From Cryptomeria japonica (lineage: Eukaryota > Streptophyta > Pinopsida > Cupressales > Cupressaceae): a stretch of 64,000 bases of DNA. The translations under genes and the position numbers were made by a program. Numbering within the stretch: position 1 is the stretch's first letter; each line of letters starts with the position of its first letter. Positions 24,271 to 37,007 of this stretch are shown in pieces. The stretch lies in NCBI RefSeq assembly GCF_030272615.1, contig NC_081412.1, positions 697,722,156 to 697,786,155 of the forward strand, read 5' to 3'. Under the pieces are notes generated by a model, which saw only the letters and a list, made by a program, of their open reading frames with translations, was not told where the DNA came from and did not search any database.

Positions 24271-24965
24271 TATCTGTTTCCAGAAAGCCAGTATATATAT
24301 CGTTATGGAAATAGCGTCTTATAATATCTATATAAAGAGTCTTTGTCTCTTTTGTAATTAATATACAATGTTAAATATCAATTATCATTTTATAGTGTTT
24401 GAGTAAAGGTATTTTGTTTAGAAAATTTTAAAATAAAATTTCTAGCATCTTTATAGAAGTTTTAAAATATTTTTAATGAAAAATAGTGATATTGTTACTT
24501 GAAGTATTTTCAGATGTTTTTTTTTGATGATTTAAAAAAAAAAAAATGTCGTGGTTTTCTTAGACTGAGGGTTTTTAAGGGGCTAGCTTAAACATCACAA
24601 GCTAAGCCTTTGACCGGACTTAGGTGGCAGTTGTGGACCCTTGCCTTTGTTAGGCCTGTTACTATCCATTCTCGTTTCCGTTTACGCTCAAATTCAAACA
24701 TTTCTCTCACTCACATTTTGGTGAATGTCAGTAAATGTTTGATCGCAACCGTGGTCAGTTTTTATTTCTCAGCGTTCTCTCAACTTGCACTAAAATGGGA
24801 GCTGCAAGCAGTCCGTTTCTCGTTGCCATCACATGGAATGTATGAGAAATGGGACAAGACGACTTAGTGGCGACTAGGCTCTGATCTTTTATCTTGTATG
24901 ATTGCAGGATATTCACAAAAAATGTTTGTTGAAAAGGATATAGAAACTTTCAACTAAAGCCAGAC
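24270..24965. other. Unassigned segment after ψ4
   Basis: It starts with PHT1 3'-flank sequence. From about 24540 it is a GC-richer stretch, running to about 24960, with no match to other array units. An open frame at 24610-24867 (85 codons) has no recognisable motif and no conserved partner. It may be an insertion of unknown origin. Confidence 0.4.
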
Positions 24966-25267
24966 CTAACAAATTATTTTCTTTTTTATTCTAAAACATC
25001 CATTCAAACATCATTAAATTCTCTATGACCTAAAAAATTATTTAGAGATACCTAAAACAACATATCTTGATTAAATTTTCAATGAAAAATTATCATTTAA
25101 TTATTTTATTTTCACACATTATTTTATTAAATCAGTCATTCACCCTTTAACCTATTCGGAGTTTAGAATCATAAGTCGAAACAATAATTACTTTGCATAC
25201 CAATAACAGTATATTGTTGGTGTTGGAAATAAGCCACACCCATAACGATGATGGGTTAGTTCAAGAG

Positions 25268-25339
25268 GGGCCAGTAGTTCAGTGATAGAACACTCCAGCA
25301 GTGTATGAAAGGTCCTAGATTCGAATCCTAACTGATCCA
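25268..25339 (+). other. tRNA-like sequence (SINE head or tRNA pseudogene)
   Basis: A 72-nt segment has acceptor strands GGGCCAG and CTGATCC (six of seven positions pair), a perfect D stem (GTTC at 25277-25280 with GAAC at 25288-25291) and a T loop TTCGAAT. The anticodon stem does not pair and position 33 is C, so it is not a working tRNA. The A and B boxes remain. It lies in a ~130-bp insertion (about 25213-25345) that the equivalent promoter flank of ψ3 lacks, which fits a tRNA-derived SINE. Confidence 0.6.
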
Positions 25340-25429
25340 TGTCTCAACATATATATCTACAGAAACAATATTAGAAATAGAAAGAAATGACAAAAGAAAT
25401 GACAAAAGAGACTTTATTAAGACTCTAGT

Positions 25430-25800
25430 ATATATCCACATAAGCAATCGTCTTAGGATTTAATAATTGAGTTGCATCTTAATATATGAAAAATGACCGA
25501 GAGCACAATGCATAGTTGGAATGGTCTGAGTAAAGTCAGAGAGCACTAAGAAAGAGTCTAATGGGCCGCGTCACGATCGAAGAGAATAAATTATATATGC
25601 AACCTTATATACTCAGTCCCTGAAAGACCAAGAAAATCCACGAGGAGGACAAGCCATTGACATAAGGCATTAAAGCATATATTCTAGTAGGAACAAAAAC
25701 TCTCTATAATAACACAATGAGTAGATGGATTTCTATACGTAAATGTTTTGCAAGCCTAATATTTTGAACACATTATCTATTTCCAGAAAGCCAGTATATA
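25430..25800 (+). pseudogene. ψ5: PHT1 promoter fused to 3' UTR, coding region entirely lost
   Basis: The promoter and leader homology (from about 25430 through gtagatggatttctatacgt and gcaagcctaatatttt) runs directly into the 3'-UTR line gaacacattatctatttcc and agaaagccagtatatat. No coding sequence remains. Both P1BS positions are broken (ttatatgc; gcatatattc), as in ψ4. The 3'-UTR line is then repeated at about 25866-25890. Confidence 0.75.
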
Positions 25801-27416
25801 TTGTTAGATTATTAGAATTATTCTAGATTTCAGAATAATATATATTCTAGATTTCTTACATTGATTTGTTTCCAGAAAGCCAGTATATATTGCTATTCTA
25901 TTAAAATGTTTCTAGCTTTGTTCTATAGATTACTGAATAATATATATTCTAGATTTCTTACTTTGATTTGTTTTAAATTATGGAGTTTTCTATTGAAAGG
26001 TTATTTCCTACTTTAGTCATTATATTATGATTTATTAGAATTGTGGCTTATTTTGTTTTAATAGTATGATTATTTTAATGTTTACATATATTTCATTTCA
26101 TATATTAGTCTATGAAGTGTATTCCATATCTTTGCTTTCTTAAAAATCAATTCAATATATTATTTAGTAATTAAATATTACTATGTACTTGTAAATCCTA
26201 AGTTTTAATAAGCCTAACACTAATTAAATATCTAGAGTAGTTATTGTTTGCATAATAGTATCTACAATATTCACCATTAAAACTACCATCTCAAGCGCCT
26301 AATAAATAGGAGGAATAATTCATGAAAACATCAAATATTATCCATTTAACATGAATTCATCATAATCAATTCACTAACTTGGGTTTCCAATTTTGTTTAT
26401 GTTATCTACATTGAAATATATCCTAGATGTGTTGGAACATATGTAATATCTTGATTAATAAGAGTAACTTCCTCTTATAACGCTTTTATATGTCATAGAT
26501 GTTTGTATATTTTTAAAATGGGAGGACCAACTTTTGAACATCGTGATTTTTTATCCACAAGCTTAAGTGATCTCTTTTCCTTAAATTGTGAAGTTCAAAG
26601 AGCTCTATGTCTCACATATGTATGAAATTGATGTTGAATAGCTCAAAATTACTTTTGAGACCTAAAACAACCTCTTAACCTAAAAAATGAGTTTTCTATT
26701 TTATAGCTCCTAATTATTTTTATATTATTTTATTTAATTCTAATATTAGAAACAAGGTCAATACACTTTTGCCTTTTATAATGTTAACAATGATAATGCC
26801 CTATGTTACCACTTTATGTTACCATTTTTATGGTTCTTATAGGTATGTACACAAGTGTAGGGAGCCAAAATATAGCCAGACACTTATTTTAAGCCATAAA
26901 ACATTTTATTATACAAACATAATGTGAATTATGAACATTTCTTTAGGCTCAATAGAATTTTAATTACATGACTGTATATAATACATATTTGTTCTATTTT
27001 TAACCAATCAAATCCCTCGCTTATGCTTGGAATAAGTTTAAATTTTCAAGCCTAAGTTTCAAATATACAATTTAGGTGCCAAAAATTGTATTTTACAGAA
27101 AAGACAAAAAATATACAATTTCCAAATATGCTCTTCATAAGGTTTGTATATTTATGAATAATATTTATGAAACGATGACTATATAACCATTTTTTCACAA
27201 AAACTAAAATATTAAATGCTTTGATCTTTAGATAATTTTACTTGTGGCTTTATTTTTACAAAAATAAATGAATTTCAAGCCTATGTTTTGGACATACAAT
27301 TTAGGTGCCCAAAACTATGGTTTACAAAAGAAACACAAATATTAAAATTTCAGAGATTCTTTTCACTAGGTTTAAATATTTATGAATAATATTATATGAA
27401 ATCGTGACTATAACAT
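25801..27416. repeat. PHT1-array downstream flank leading to the LINE
   Basis: It is collinear with 5.7-8 kb and 11.5-12.8 kb. It includes an internal direct duplication of about 210 bp (about 27040-27200 and 27265-27416, both with acaatttaggtgcc). It ends in the left LINE target-site duplication. No gene. Confidence 0.65.
27398..27416. repeat. Left target-site duplication of the LINE
   Basis: gaaatcgtgactataacat (27398-27416) is repeated as gaaatggtgactataacat at 35217-35235 with one mismatch. The flank of other units reads gaaacgatgactataacatc continuously near 12780, which shows the empty site. Confidence 0.85.
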
Positions 27417-27424
27417 TTTTTTTT

Positions 27425-29076
27425 AAATAAGTAAATAGTTGTAGAGGGGCAGCGCCCTTGTATTAATAAAAAGAAGAGAATACAAGGCCCGATTTAGTGA
27501 GAGTGGTAGGGGGAAAGAACCAGGAAGAAAACCCCCTACCTTAGCTCTATTCCTTATACAAAGAAAAACCAGCACTAAAGGCTGGATGAGTACATGACAT
27601 TAGATACCAACCTCTTAAAGGTAGATAATAGAGGCATTAAAACAAAAACATACAATAACAAAATCAGAGAGACCAGAGAAAACAATGACAACCGGAGTCA
27701 AAGGGAGTCTTCAGAAGTACTATCCACAGGAGCATGAGCCGCATCTAGGACAATAGGGCATTCGGTTGCACAATTTGAGTGAGCCACCGATTCTACCTTC
27801 TCCCTAGGGAGTCGATAGTCATTTGGGAACCACTCCTCACGAAGTCTCCATTTTCCAAAATCCCAAAATCTTCAGCACCTGCTAGTCTTCATCATGAAGA
27901 AATTTTTCCCTCCATTCTGACGTGAAGTCGTTTTGAATGCTAGCCGAAGAAGGAATTCAATATTCCTAGTAATGACAGGCCAGGTTTCTTGAAGAGAATC
28001 AAAGTCTAGGGAGTTAACAATCACAAGCTTCCTCACCTCTGCCCCGTTGCCTAAAGTCATATAGTAATTTTGGGGAAGCGGAATTCACAAATTGGCATCA
28101 ATATTATCCAATACAACATCAATCTCCCCCAAAGGTGATGTTTAAACATCATTTGAGTTAACAATTTTACTCTCTGCTTGCTAGTACCCATGTATAATAT
28201 CATTGCAAGGAAAAATGTCAGGATATCGACATTGGCTCTATACCTATGAGAAGTCATAAGAAATTCCTTTCCCATAATCCTCTTAAGGCTATGGAAAATA
28301 AGAGGATGTCAAGAGAAGAGGACCTCCTGCAGACGTTTGTTTGTGATTTTGCCCAGGAAAGCCATCTGGCGACAAGTAGCTTTGAGGATAATTGGGGTCT
28401 CCATAGCAAGGCACTGAGAAAAGAAAGCAATTGTTTGATGGAAAGAAGAGGGCATTCCATTGTTAAATAGTAAGACATCAAACCAGAGAATACGACACCT
28501 TGCAATAGTTCATGCCAATTGAATACACACATGCATGAAACACCAGTATCCAAACAACATCTGAGCCAAAGCTCGTCAACTTAATGTCGACCGAATTTAA
28601 CCATTAGGTGATTACGAGCAAATCTTGAAAGGATCTAGTCATAACTAGATATTAATTAAAGTATACTCATTTCCAATTGCCACAGGCCCCAAACCGGCAC
28701 ACATCAATGATGATGGCAATGTGTCACATCTCGGTGATAAGAGAAACCTTAATAGGATATCAAGTCAGTCAGTCAGTCTATCCACCAAAAACCACAACAT
28801 TAGGTTGAGAAGGAGTAAAGCAGAAACCGGGGAGCAATGCACCAGTTTGCACCACAACCGGTGATTAATATGGAGAAAAAAATAATCGGAAAAAGAGAGA
28901 AGAGAACAATCAGCAAGAGACCCAACAAGAGAGCACCCCCGTCAATGAGATAGTGAGGATACCATGTCAACCAGTGGAGGCAATACAAAGTCACCAGCCA
29001 ACCCAACAGAGAACCATTATCTGTAAGGAGCAGACAATCGGTAGAAGCCACTACCGACAAACTCAACTGGAAACCA
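27425..29076 (-). other. LINE 3' region
   Basis: This stretch follows the RNase H stop in LINE orientation. It holds only short broken frames (for example 27872-28060 and 28254-28553) without a domain I recognise. A pyrimidine-rich stretch and ttaatacaaggg precede the A tail, as in plant LINE 3' ends. Confidence 0.6.
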
Positions 29077-32000
29077 TCATTGCTTGGAAGGATAACCATG
29101 CCATAACACCGGTGGAAGATCAGGGGGGTCACCAACGACTATCACCAATTTAGAGAGTCTATCAGCCTCTCCGTTACCTTCCCTATAGATGTGGCTAACC
29201 CAAAATTCATCAAAGGTGGCTAACAACACCAGAATCGGTTGAAGCCACTGGTTAAGGCACCAACTAGGGATGTTATTACAATGGATTGCATTAACCACAT
29301 TTAATGAGCCTCCCTCCAGATGAATTCTTTGCACCCCAAGCTCCTTCCCTAACTGAAGACCTCTTAAAGCCACTCTAAATTCAGCTTCATTGGTAGTAGA
29401 AATTCCATTCTTTTCAAAGATTTCTTTTATATAGAAACCATCGGAGTCCCTGAAAATACAACCAATACCACTTTGACCCGGATTTCCTGCAAAAGCACCA
29501 TTGAAGTTTACCTTGCTCCACCCAGGTGCTGGCGCATCCAATTTCACCCCCACTCTTGGATTGACTTAATCCATCGGGGTTCCCAAGCTAAAAAGTGGTG
29601 GAATGAGTAAATTTGGGAGAGCCAACTTAATCTTACAATCCCAGTCCGTGTACAAATTCTTCTTTAATGATTTGGATTGAGCAGCCTCATTCAGGAGCTA
29701 TGTCGGGTGGATCTCAATTTTACCACAAAGAGACATTAAGCTCATCTCTTTACCCTGAAAGATTCTATGATTCCTTTCTTTCCAAATTTCCCAAAGCGAT
29801 GGAAGGATACTAAGAAAATCAGCGAAAATAGCCTTTCCTTCCGATTTAGGCCATTGTGAAAACCACTTATCCAGCCCTAATGGGAAGGGGCCAAAGATTC
29901 TCAATTTTCCCATGAAATGCCACCAACAGTGGTTGGAGAATTTACAGTGGAGAAATGTATGATCCACAGTCTCTTCATGCTATAGACATAGAGTGCATCT
30001 GTTGGGTCCATTGATACCCATTGAATAGAGCCTTTCTTTAGTTAAGATCTTTTTCTAACAAGCCAACTAGGCAAAAGAGCCTGCTTTGGGAAGGAGGTGT
30101 TGATGCCAAAAAAGATTAACAGGCCAATATTTTTTGTCTATGGCTGCTTCTTTCAATTTGTAACCAAAACATACTTTGTATTTACCATCAGAGGAACCGC
30201 ACCACCTAATATATCCTTTTCAGGGGAAGGGAAAATAATCCTTTTGCTGAGAATGTTAGCAAACAATTCTTTTTGATGCTGATCCAAGTCCAGGGGATCC
30301 AAGGAGTTCCATTTCCACTTAGCAATACCATTTTCTTGGATAGGATAACCATAATCACATATATTATGCCCCCAAAGGCAACAAGTTTCTACCATAATAG
30401 GTTGCAGTGAGGGATTGAGACATAAGGCATCTTCACTAGCCCAAGAGTCAATCCAAAAGGAGGCATCGCTACCATTCCTGACATCCCAGGTAACCTGATC
30501 ACTTATGATTTCCCTGCTATCCACAATAAAATTCTAGATGGCCGAGCCTCTGGGGGGTTGTTTATAGTGATAATCCTTTTTGGCTCCAGGGAGTCCTGAT
30601 ATTTATATTTCAGAAGCCTTAACCATTTTTTCTTTCCACCACTACAAATTTCCCAAACCAATTTTGCGCCCATAGCTAAATTCATAATCGAGATTTGGCG
30701 AATGCTAGCACCCCCTGCCTTTTTTGGTTGGCAGATCTTTTTCCAAGATACCAAAGGAAATTTCCCTTTGTCATCCAAACCATTCCAAAGGAACTTTCTC
30801 ATTAGAGAGATCAATTCATCTTCAATTTCCATCAATAATCTAAGGCAAGCCATGGAAAAAAATAGTGGCGCAGAAAGGACCGATTTTATCATAGTGAGTT
30901 TACCAACAGAGGATAACCACTTGTCTTTCCAAATTGTAAGCTTGGATTTGCATTTATCAATAAGATGGTTCCAATAGTGAGTTCTATTATTGCCAATGAA
31001 GAGGGGGGTTCCAATAAATTTCCCTAGGAAGTTTGCAACCCTGAGATTATGAATCCTTGATAACACACCTTGCAAGTTAATCGAAGTATTGACAAAAAAC
31101 ACTTCAGATTTGTGCCAATTGATTTTCTGCCTGGAAGCCATACAATAATCATCAAGGCATGCTTTAATAGTTCTTTCCTCCCTCCTAGAAGTCGAAACAA
31201 ACAAAATGGTATCATCCACAAACTGCAAATGAGTCATTTTTTCAACCCCTATTGCCACATTGACTCCAATCCAATGATCATCAAGCTGAAGAGATCTGAT
31301 TGATTGACCTAAGGCTTCAACCATTATGATAAACAAAAATGGTGATATCGGATCACCTTGTCGAATTCCTCTTGTCGAGGAAAAAAATCCATGAGATGAG
31401 CCATTAACCAAAACAAAGAATTTGGGGGAGGATAGACAACTCGTGACCCATGTGATCCATTCCTTGCAAAAGCCAAATTTATTAAGAACATCAAATAAGA
31501 AATCCCTATCCACCATATCATAAGCTTTGAAAATATCCAGTTTTAAAATCATACAGGAATCCTTGGTTTTCCTAGCCATGTGAAGCATTTCATGAGCAAT
31601 GATAATGCCTTCCACAATGGATCTTTTAGGGGAAAAAACACTTTGTTCATCGTATATGATGTGTTTAAGGAGGGGCTACAATCTGCTAGCTATGATCTTT
31701 GTTACAATGTTATATACCGTGTTGCATAGAGCAATGGGCCTAAAATCACTCATCTGTTGAGGGTTTTGCTTCTTCGGGAATAGAGTAAAAAAGGTGTGAT
31801 TAATAGCACCTAACATAGATATTTTCTTTCTTGATTCTTCCACAACAAGATGTAGATCTCGAGCAATGATATCCCAGAAATGATGGAAAAAAGTAGCAGG
31901 GAAGCCATCAGGGCCAGGAGTCTTATCAAGTTTCAGCTGAAAGGTAGTTTTCCTTACTTCATCAATTGAAATAGGAGTACAGAGAGCTGTATTTTGACTA

Positions 32001-33303
32001 TCAGATATTACAGATGGGATTGAGTTAATAATTTTGGCTCTTTCTTCATGATAGATCTAGTGATCACCATTCAATAAGGAATCAAATAATCTTACAGCTT
32101 CTTGCACAATATCCTCATAGTTCCTGACAGTGACTCCATCCGGTCTCATAATCTCCAATATTCTGTTTCTATTTCGAATGGCAATGGCTGACTGATGGAA
32201 GAATTTGGTGTTTTTGTCACCTTCCTTTAGCCATAACTCCCTTGATTTTTGATGCCAATGGATTTCCTCACATCGAATAATTTCATTTAGATCAAATTTG
32301 AGAGTATTTTCTTTGATAAATAAATCCTCATTCATTCCTAAAGTAATAACAGAGTTGGTTATTTCTTCCAACACAATCTTAATTCTTAATCTCTCCATAT
32401 CGATATTCTTGAATTGGCTCTTATTCCATTCTTTGATCTTAACCTTAATATACTTGAGATTCTTATTGAGAATGAATAATCTCGAATGGTTCCCAAGAAT
32501 GGGTTCATTCCACCAAACAGATATAAGATCATAAAGCTCAAGCACTCTGAACCACATTTTCTCAAACCGGAAAGGAGTGCCTCTCTTTGCTTGTCCCATA
32601 GCGACTTCCAGACAAATCGGGTAATGATTTGATCTGATAAGTGGGAGAATTGACGACTCTAAAGCTAGATTTTTACCTAGCCACTCACCAGTAACAAGAA
32701 ACCGATCAATCCGTTCAGCAATATTAGTAAAACCCACTCTCCTGTTCATCCATGTGAAAACTCCATTTTTAGGAATAATGTCTAGAAGGCGATTCTTCTC
32801 AACAAATTCCAAAAAGTCCTTCTAGGATGAAGTAGTCCTCTGAATACCCCCACTTTTCTCAATGTTAGAAAGGATCACATTAAAGTCCCCGGCTGCCACA
32901 CAACTGCCATCGGTAATACTGTTCAGTTTGATGGTTAAGAGATCCCAAAGAGCATGTTTATCACCAGCAAAAGATGGTCCGTACACATTGAAAAGATTGA
33001 AATTCTCATTCCGGCCAAGAATAGTTACCAGGCAATGTTGCCAATACTTATCTTACCCAACAAGAGAGATCGTAACAATCATGGGATTCCAAATGATTCC
33101 AAGCCACCAGAGGCTCCATCTTATTGCCTAAATAACCCATTCCACTATTTCCAAACTCTCATTTTAGCATCAGTCTCAGCCTTACTCCACTTAGTTTCTT
33201 GTAGTAGCCAAATATCTCCTTTGGTGTCATCAATTTGGCACTTAATCAAGCACCATTTGTCAAGGGCATTAATGCTTTTGACATTCCAAGATAAGAGTTT
33301 CAT
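29077..33303 (-). pseudogene. LINE ORF2: endonuclease, reverse transcriptase, zf-RVT, RNase H (broken)
   Basis: ORF2 starts MKLLSWNVKSINALDKW at 33303, the start of an APE-type endonuclease that makes the priming nick. The C-terminal endonuclease motif reads RSNHYPI (near 32630) instead of the usual SDH, so a catalytic Asp is lost. Reverse transcriptase follows: NPQQMSDFRPIALCNTVYN near 31.75 kb, then an open frame 30503-31615 with GIRQGDPISPFLF and the catalytic FVDD near 31.21 kb. A stop occurs just upstream (SRL, stop, PLL). A linker frame (30153-30524) and a zf-RVT segment (29698-29967, HTFLHCKFSNHCWW) follow. RNase H (29077-29553) has VNFNGA and HLEGGS where FDGA and EGDS are usual, so two acidic catalytic residues are replaced, while HIYREGNGEADRLS is kept. 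Several frames must be joined, so it is not functional. Confidence 0.88.
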
Positions 33304-33373
33304 TGCTCCTAGGGAAGGGCATTTCCCTTCCCTAAATTAAATTTGGTTTGACCACTGGCAGCACCAGCCACTG

Positions 33374-35189
33374 CTAGCATAATTTTTTTTTATTTGTTCC
33401 CCCGCACACCTTTTGGCTTAAAATTTGGTTTGTCAATAGTTGAATCCGACTTCCCTAAAACTTTTGTAGTAACCTCCAATATAAGCTCAGAGTCAAGTTC
33501 AAAGTCTTCATCACCCTCCGAGGAGGAAGATTCGATTTCATCATCTTCCAATTCAATACCTATCTAGGAGAAAATCTTCCCTCCCTTGTCCCCCAGAGTA
33601 CTAGCCTCCATACCTTGAGTGTGAAGATTACAATCTTCAATTACCAGTTGATTCCTGGGCATAAGAGGAGAGGGTGGAAGCGAATCCGCTAATTTGGATT
33701 CAATATCCTCCTATAAAGTTTTAGTCTTTTCTAGAAGCATGAGAAGATCTTGTTGGCTCTCGCTTTGTCTAAAGGAGAGAGGATCTATGTTCAAAGGAGT
33801 TGCCTCCGTCAATGGAACACTCTCATTATCATGAGTTTTGTTGCAAAAATCTTCCCTGTTATCAGTGGAGCTAGGAGGTTCTGGTTGTATCTTTTCTTCA
33901 ATAGGAAATTGCATACAGGAATAACTTCACTATATTGAAGCCGAAACATCACAACTAATGTCGGTGTGATCCAAGAAGAAGCATTTAGGATAGATATGCA
34001 ATTGATCTTCTCTATCAATCTTTTGGATCCAGATCTTCCCAGCACCAATAATTTTGACTTCATCGGGGATCTTGGTGATTTGATCTATGCTAATGCAAAT
34101 TGTGAGGAAGCTTCCCTATAATTTATCCTCAAAAATATAATCAATCGATACAAAGGTGCCAAGGTATTTTCATATATCTTTAATGACATCAATGTGCCAA
34201 TAATCTGAGGGACAGTTGTACAATCTTATCCATACCTTGCTGACCGATAATACATGCATTCGAGGATTGAAATTGGGCTGCCAATCAATGATGTGAACTT
34301 CAATGCCATCCAAGATATATGGACATTTTTTTTTAGCTTGTCATTTCTCCTCGTTGATCATAAATTCAATCATATAGAAATCATTTGGGAGAATATTAAT
34401 GTTAATATCCTTTCCCCATTGTGCTCTACACCAAGATTCAAAGTTGTCCTTAACCCATTTTCCACCATCCCACTTGATGAAAAGGCAAAACTCAAGCAAA
34501 ATCGACCTAGCAGAATTAATTTTGTTTTCATCCAAAAAGATGGTAGGTCTTCATGTTTTTCTTACCGGTTTAGGAAGACGGGGTCGCTGAGGGAGAAAGC
34601 TTCATCTTTGGAAGTCAGGGTACCTCTCTCGGTTCGACCAAGGGTTCTGAATTTTAGGACGGAAGTTGGATCTCCAAGACCTAGCATGGTCCGCCATTGA
34701 GTTATCTTTCCCGAAGTGCCCATTCTACATTTGGAAATTACCATGAGCTTTCGGAGGGACCAAAGTAGGTTTAGAATGAGGATTGCCTCTCTCAATTACC
34801 GCACCAGGGATGCTAGATTCAGGTGGTGGATACCAGTTTCAGGGGGCCTCGGAAGCATGATGCTTAGCTTTGCGAAACTAGCCTTTGTTATTCCAAATAA
34901 AACTATTTTCCTTCCATTTATGTGGGTCAATAGGGCACTGGTTACCACTTGAATATAGATTTCCATAGTTCATCCGCGATCTAGAATATTTGTTACCCAT
35001 GAACATGTCTGCTTTCCCAGCATTAACCAGTTTCTGAGCTAATTGCAATCTACCTGTATTGATGGTAAAGGCAATATCCACTTCATCGCTCCATGAACCA
35101 ACCTTCATGGCTTGAGTGCCAGAACTTCACACATCGGTAGACCAACTCCTATTGCCACTGCTGATCCAACTACCTTCCAATGCCGCCAT
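33374..35189 (-). pseudogene. LINE ORF1 (gag-like RNA-binding protein), broken
   Basis: It starts MAALEGSWISSGNRSWSTDV at 35189 and has a stop at codon 21. The same frame continues (TQAMKVGSWSDEVDIAFTI). The middle part contains WCRAQWGKDININILPNDFY (34341-34535), typical of the DUF4283-type domain of plant LINE ORF1 proteins. The C-terminal part is acidic (EIESSSSEGDEDFELDSEL) and ends about 70 bp before ORF2. Several frameshifts and stops are present. The expected role is RNA binding in the retrotransposition particle. Confidence 0.75.
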
Positions 35190-35216
35190 TTTAACTTGGA
35201 TAAATTATTAAATACA

Positions 35217-35235
35217 GAAATGGTGACTATAACAT
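35217..35235. repeat. Right target-site duplication of the LINE
   Basis: gaaatggtgactataacat matches 27398-27416 at 18 of 19 positions. The interrupted PHT1 flank continues after it (taatgtgcatcttatctttc), as at about 12799. Confidence 0.85.
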
Positions 35236-37007
35236 TAATGTGCATCTTATCTTTCTAAAATTTAATTAATAAAATCTAAATATTTTAATATTTTGATCTT
35301 TAATTATTTTAATTGATGCCTATATTTTTAGAAACTTAATAAATTTTTATTTACTCATCCAAATTTAAAATTTTACTTTATTTAAACATATTACACTTTA
35401 TTCTATATGCATTGAGAAAAAATATCTTTTCCCGAATTAGGGGAGGTAACTTACATTTATATGTTTTTAGATTGCATCTACTTATATAATAATTTTAAAA
35501 TATTTATTTATTAAAAAGAATCTCAAATACTATACTCATGGCTTTCCTTTGAAAGGATTAATGAAATTTTTAATAAACCTGAAAAATGGGAGAGCACACC
35601 CATTGCCATGTTATATAATTTGTATGATAAAAAAGGACCACTTTGTGTGACCTCAACATATGACCTCTTTAATTATTATTATTATAAAATAGGTTTTGAG
35701 TACTACTTTTCTTTTTCTTATTATGTTTTTAGATTTTAAGAATATATTTTTTTTGAAGTATTCATTTAAGTTCATTTTTTTGTTGATTGGCCGCTTAAGA
35801 GGATTTTTTTACCACCCATTTCTCTAAAATTATATTTATCATTTTTTTTTCTAATAAGTAACTTATCATGATAATATTTCGCACTTATTTGTGCTTAAAG
35901 AATCATTTTGTCAATGACCATGCCTACTTTTATAAGTCTATTTGGAAGCAACTTTACAGGTCCAATATTGCATGTCATTATACTTTTGTCCATTAGCATC
36001 ATATCATTATTATTTTTATGGTGTCATGTGTGGCTATTTTAGATTATAATATGAATAATTAAATTTTTAAAGAAATATTAATATGCACTTTTCTACTCTT
36101 TTCCAACTTAATTGCATTCTTTATACAAAATAAATTGGAAGGGCATTTTTATGGTAAGTAAGATTCCTTTTTTTAGTGTTTTTGTGATGAGTATCACATG
36201 ATCAAATACCTTTTTGAATTGTATCACATTACTTTTACTATTTTAAAGTATTATTTGTCGATTTGTAGCTTAAGTAGTATCCTTGTTCCACCACAAGTTC
36301 AATATCTCTTTACTTATTTCCTCTTCTCTTTTTTTAATTGTATAAAACACATTCTTTTGTTAAAATGCTTATATAATGATGATTGTTGATTTCTTTTCAA
36401 TTATACAAGTTTCCAACTTACAATTTTCTCTCCTTTTTGGACTTGCCTTAGATAATTTAAATTTTAGGCAATGGTAGAGATACAAATTTCATAATTTCCA
36501 TTGGTAGTAAACACATAATCCAAGCTTTTGCATGTCTCCTACCACCTAGCACCTACAAAAGGATATGATGACAACATTAAAGAAATAATATTTAACATTA
36601 AATTTTTAAATTTGCAGTACTTACTATTATAATTATAGTTGTATCATCATCTAGGACATGCATTCAACATGTTTGCATTCTATACTTAATTATTCTCTAA
36701 GTACCTAACTTGCTATTCTTATAGAAGCAAGGAAGGAATTATCCTTATACTGTAAAATCCAAACCATTAAACCAAGGATTTTTGCAAACATACACAATAA
36801 ACCACTTTAAATTAAAAATAAAAAATTCAAATATTTTCAAATATTAGATCCACACATGTAGATTTCATCTACACTTACAGATATATGATTCATAGATATA
36901 TTATTGACCTCATACTTGTAAAAATGACCTAGAATTATGAACAATAGATTTTAATGGTAACAAGTTTCCATGATCCATAGTAAACATTTATAAATTCTTT
37001 TAAAAAT
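35236..37007. repeat. PHT1-array flank between the LINE and the foldback element
   Basis: It is collinear with 12.8-14.2 kb and with 8.0-9.4 kb (for example ttttagattataatatgaat near 36043). AT-rich; no gene was recognised. Confidence 0.6.

Larger units (their letters stand above)
27417..35216 (-). mobile_element. Full-length L1-type plant LINE, 7.8 kb, inactive
   Basis: This non-LTR retrotransposon lies on the minus strand: 5' end near 35216, ORF1, ORF2 with endonuclease, reverse transcriptase, zf-RVT and RNase H, a long 3' region, and a short A tail seen as a T run at 27416-27424. It is bracketed by a 19-bp duplication of the PHT1 flank. Several nonsense and frameshift changes and altered catalytic residues show that it is dead. 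It entered the spacer upstream of gene B after the array formed. Confidence 0.9.

Noticed and set aside
25268-25339. Functional tRNA gene
   Set aside because: The anticodon stem does not pair and U33 is missing; only the D arm, acceptor and promoter boxes are preserved.
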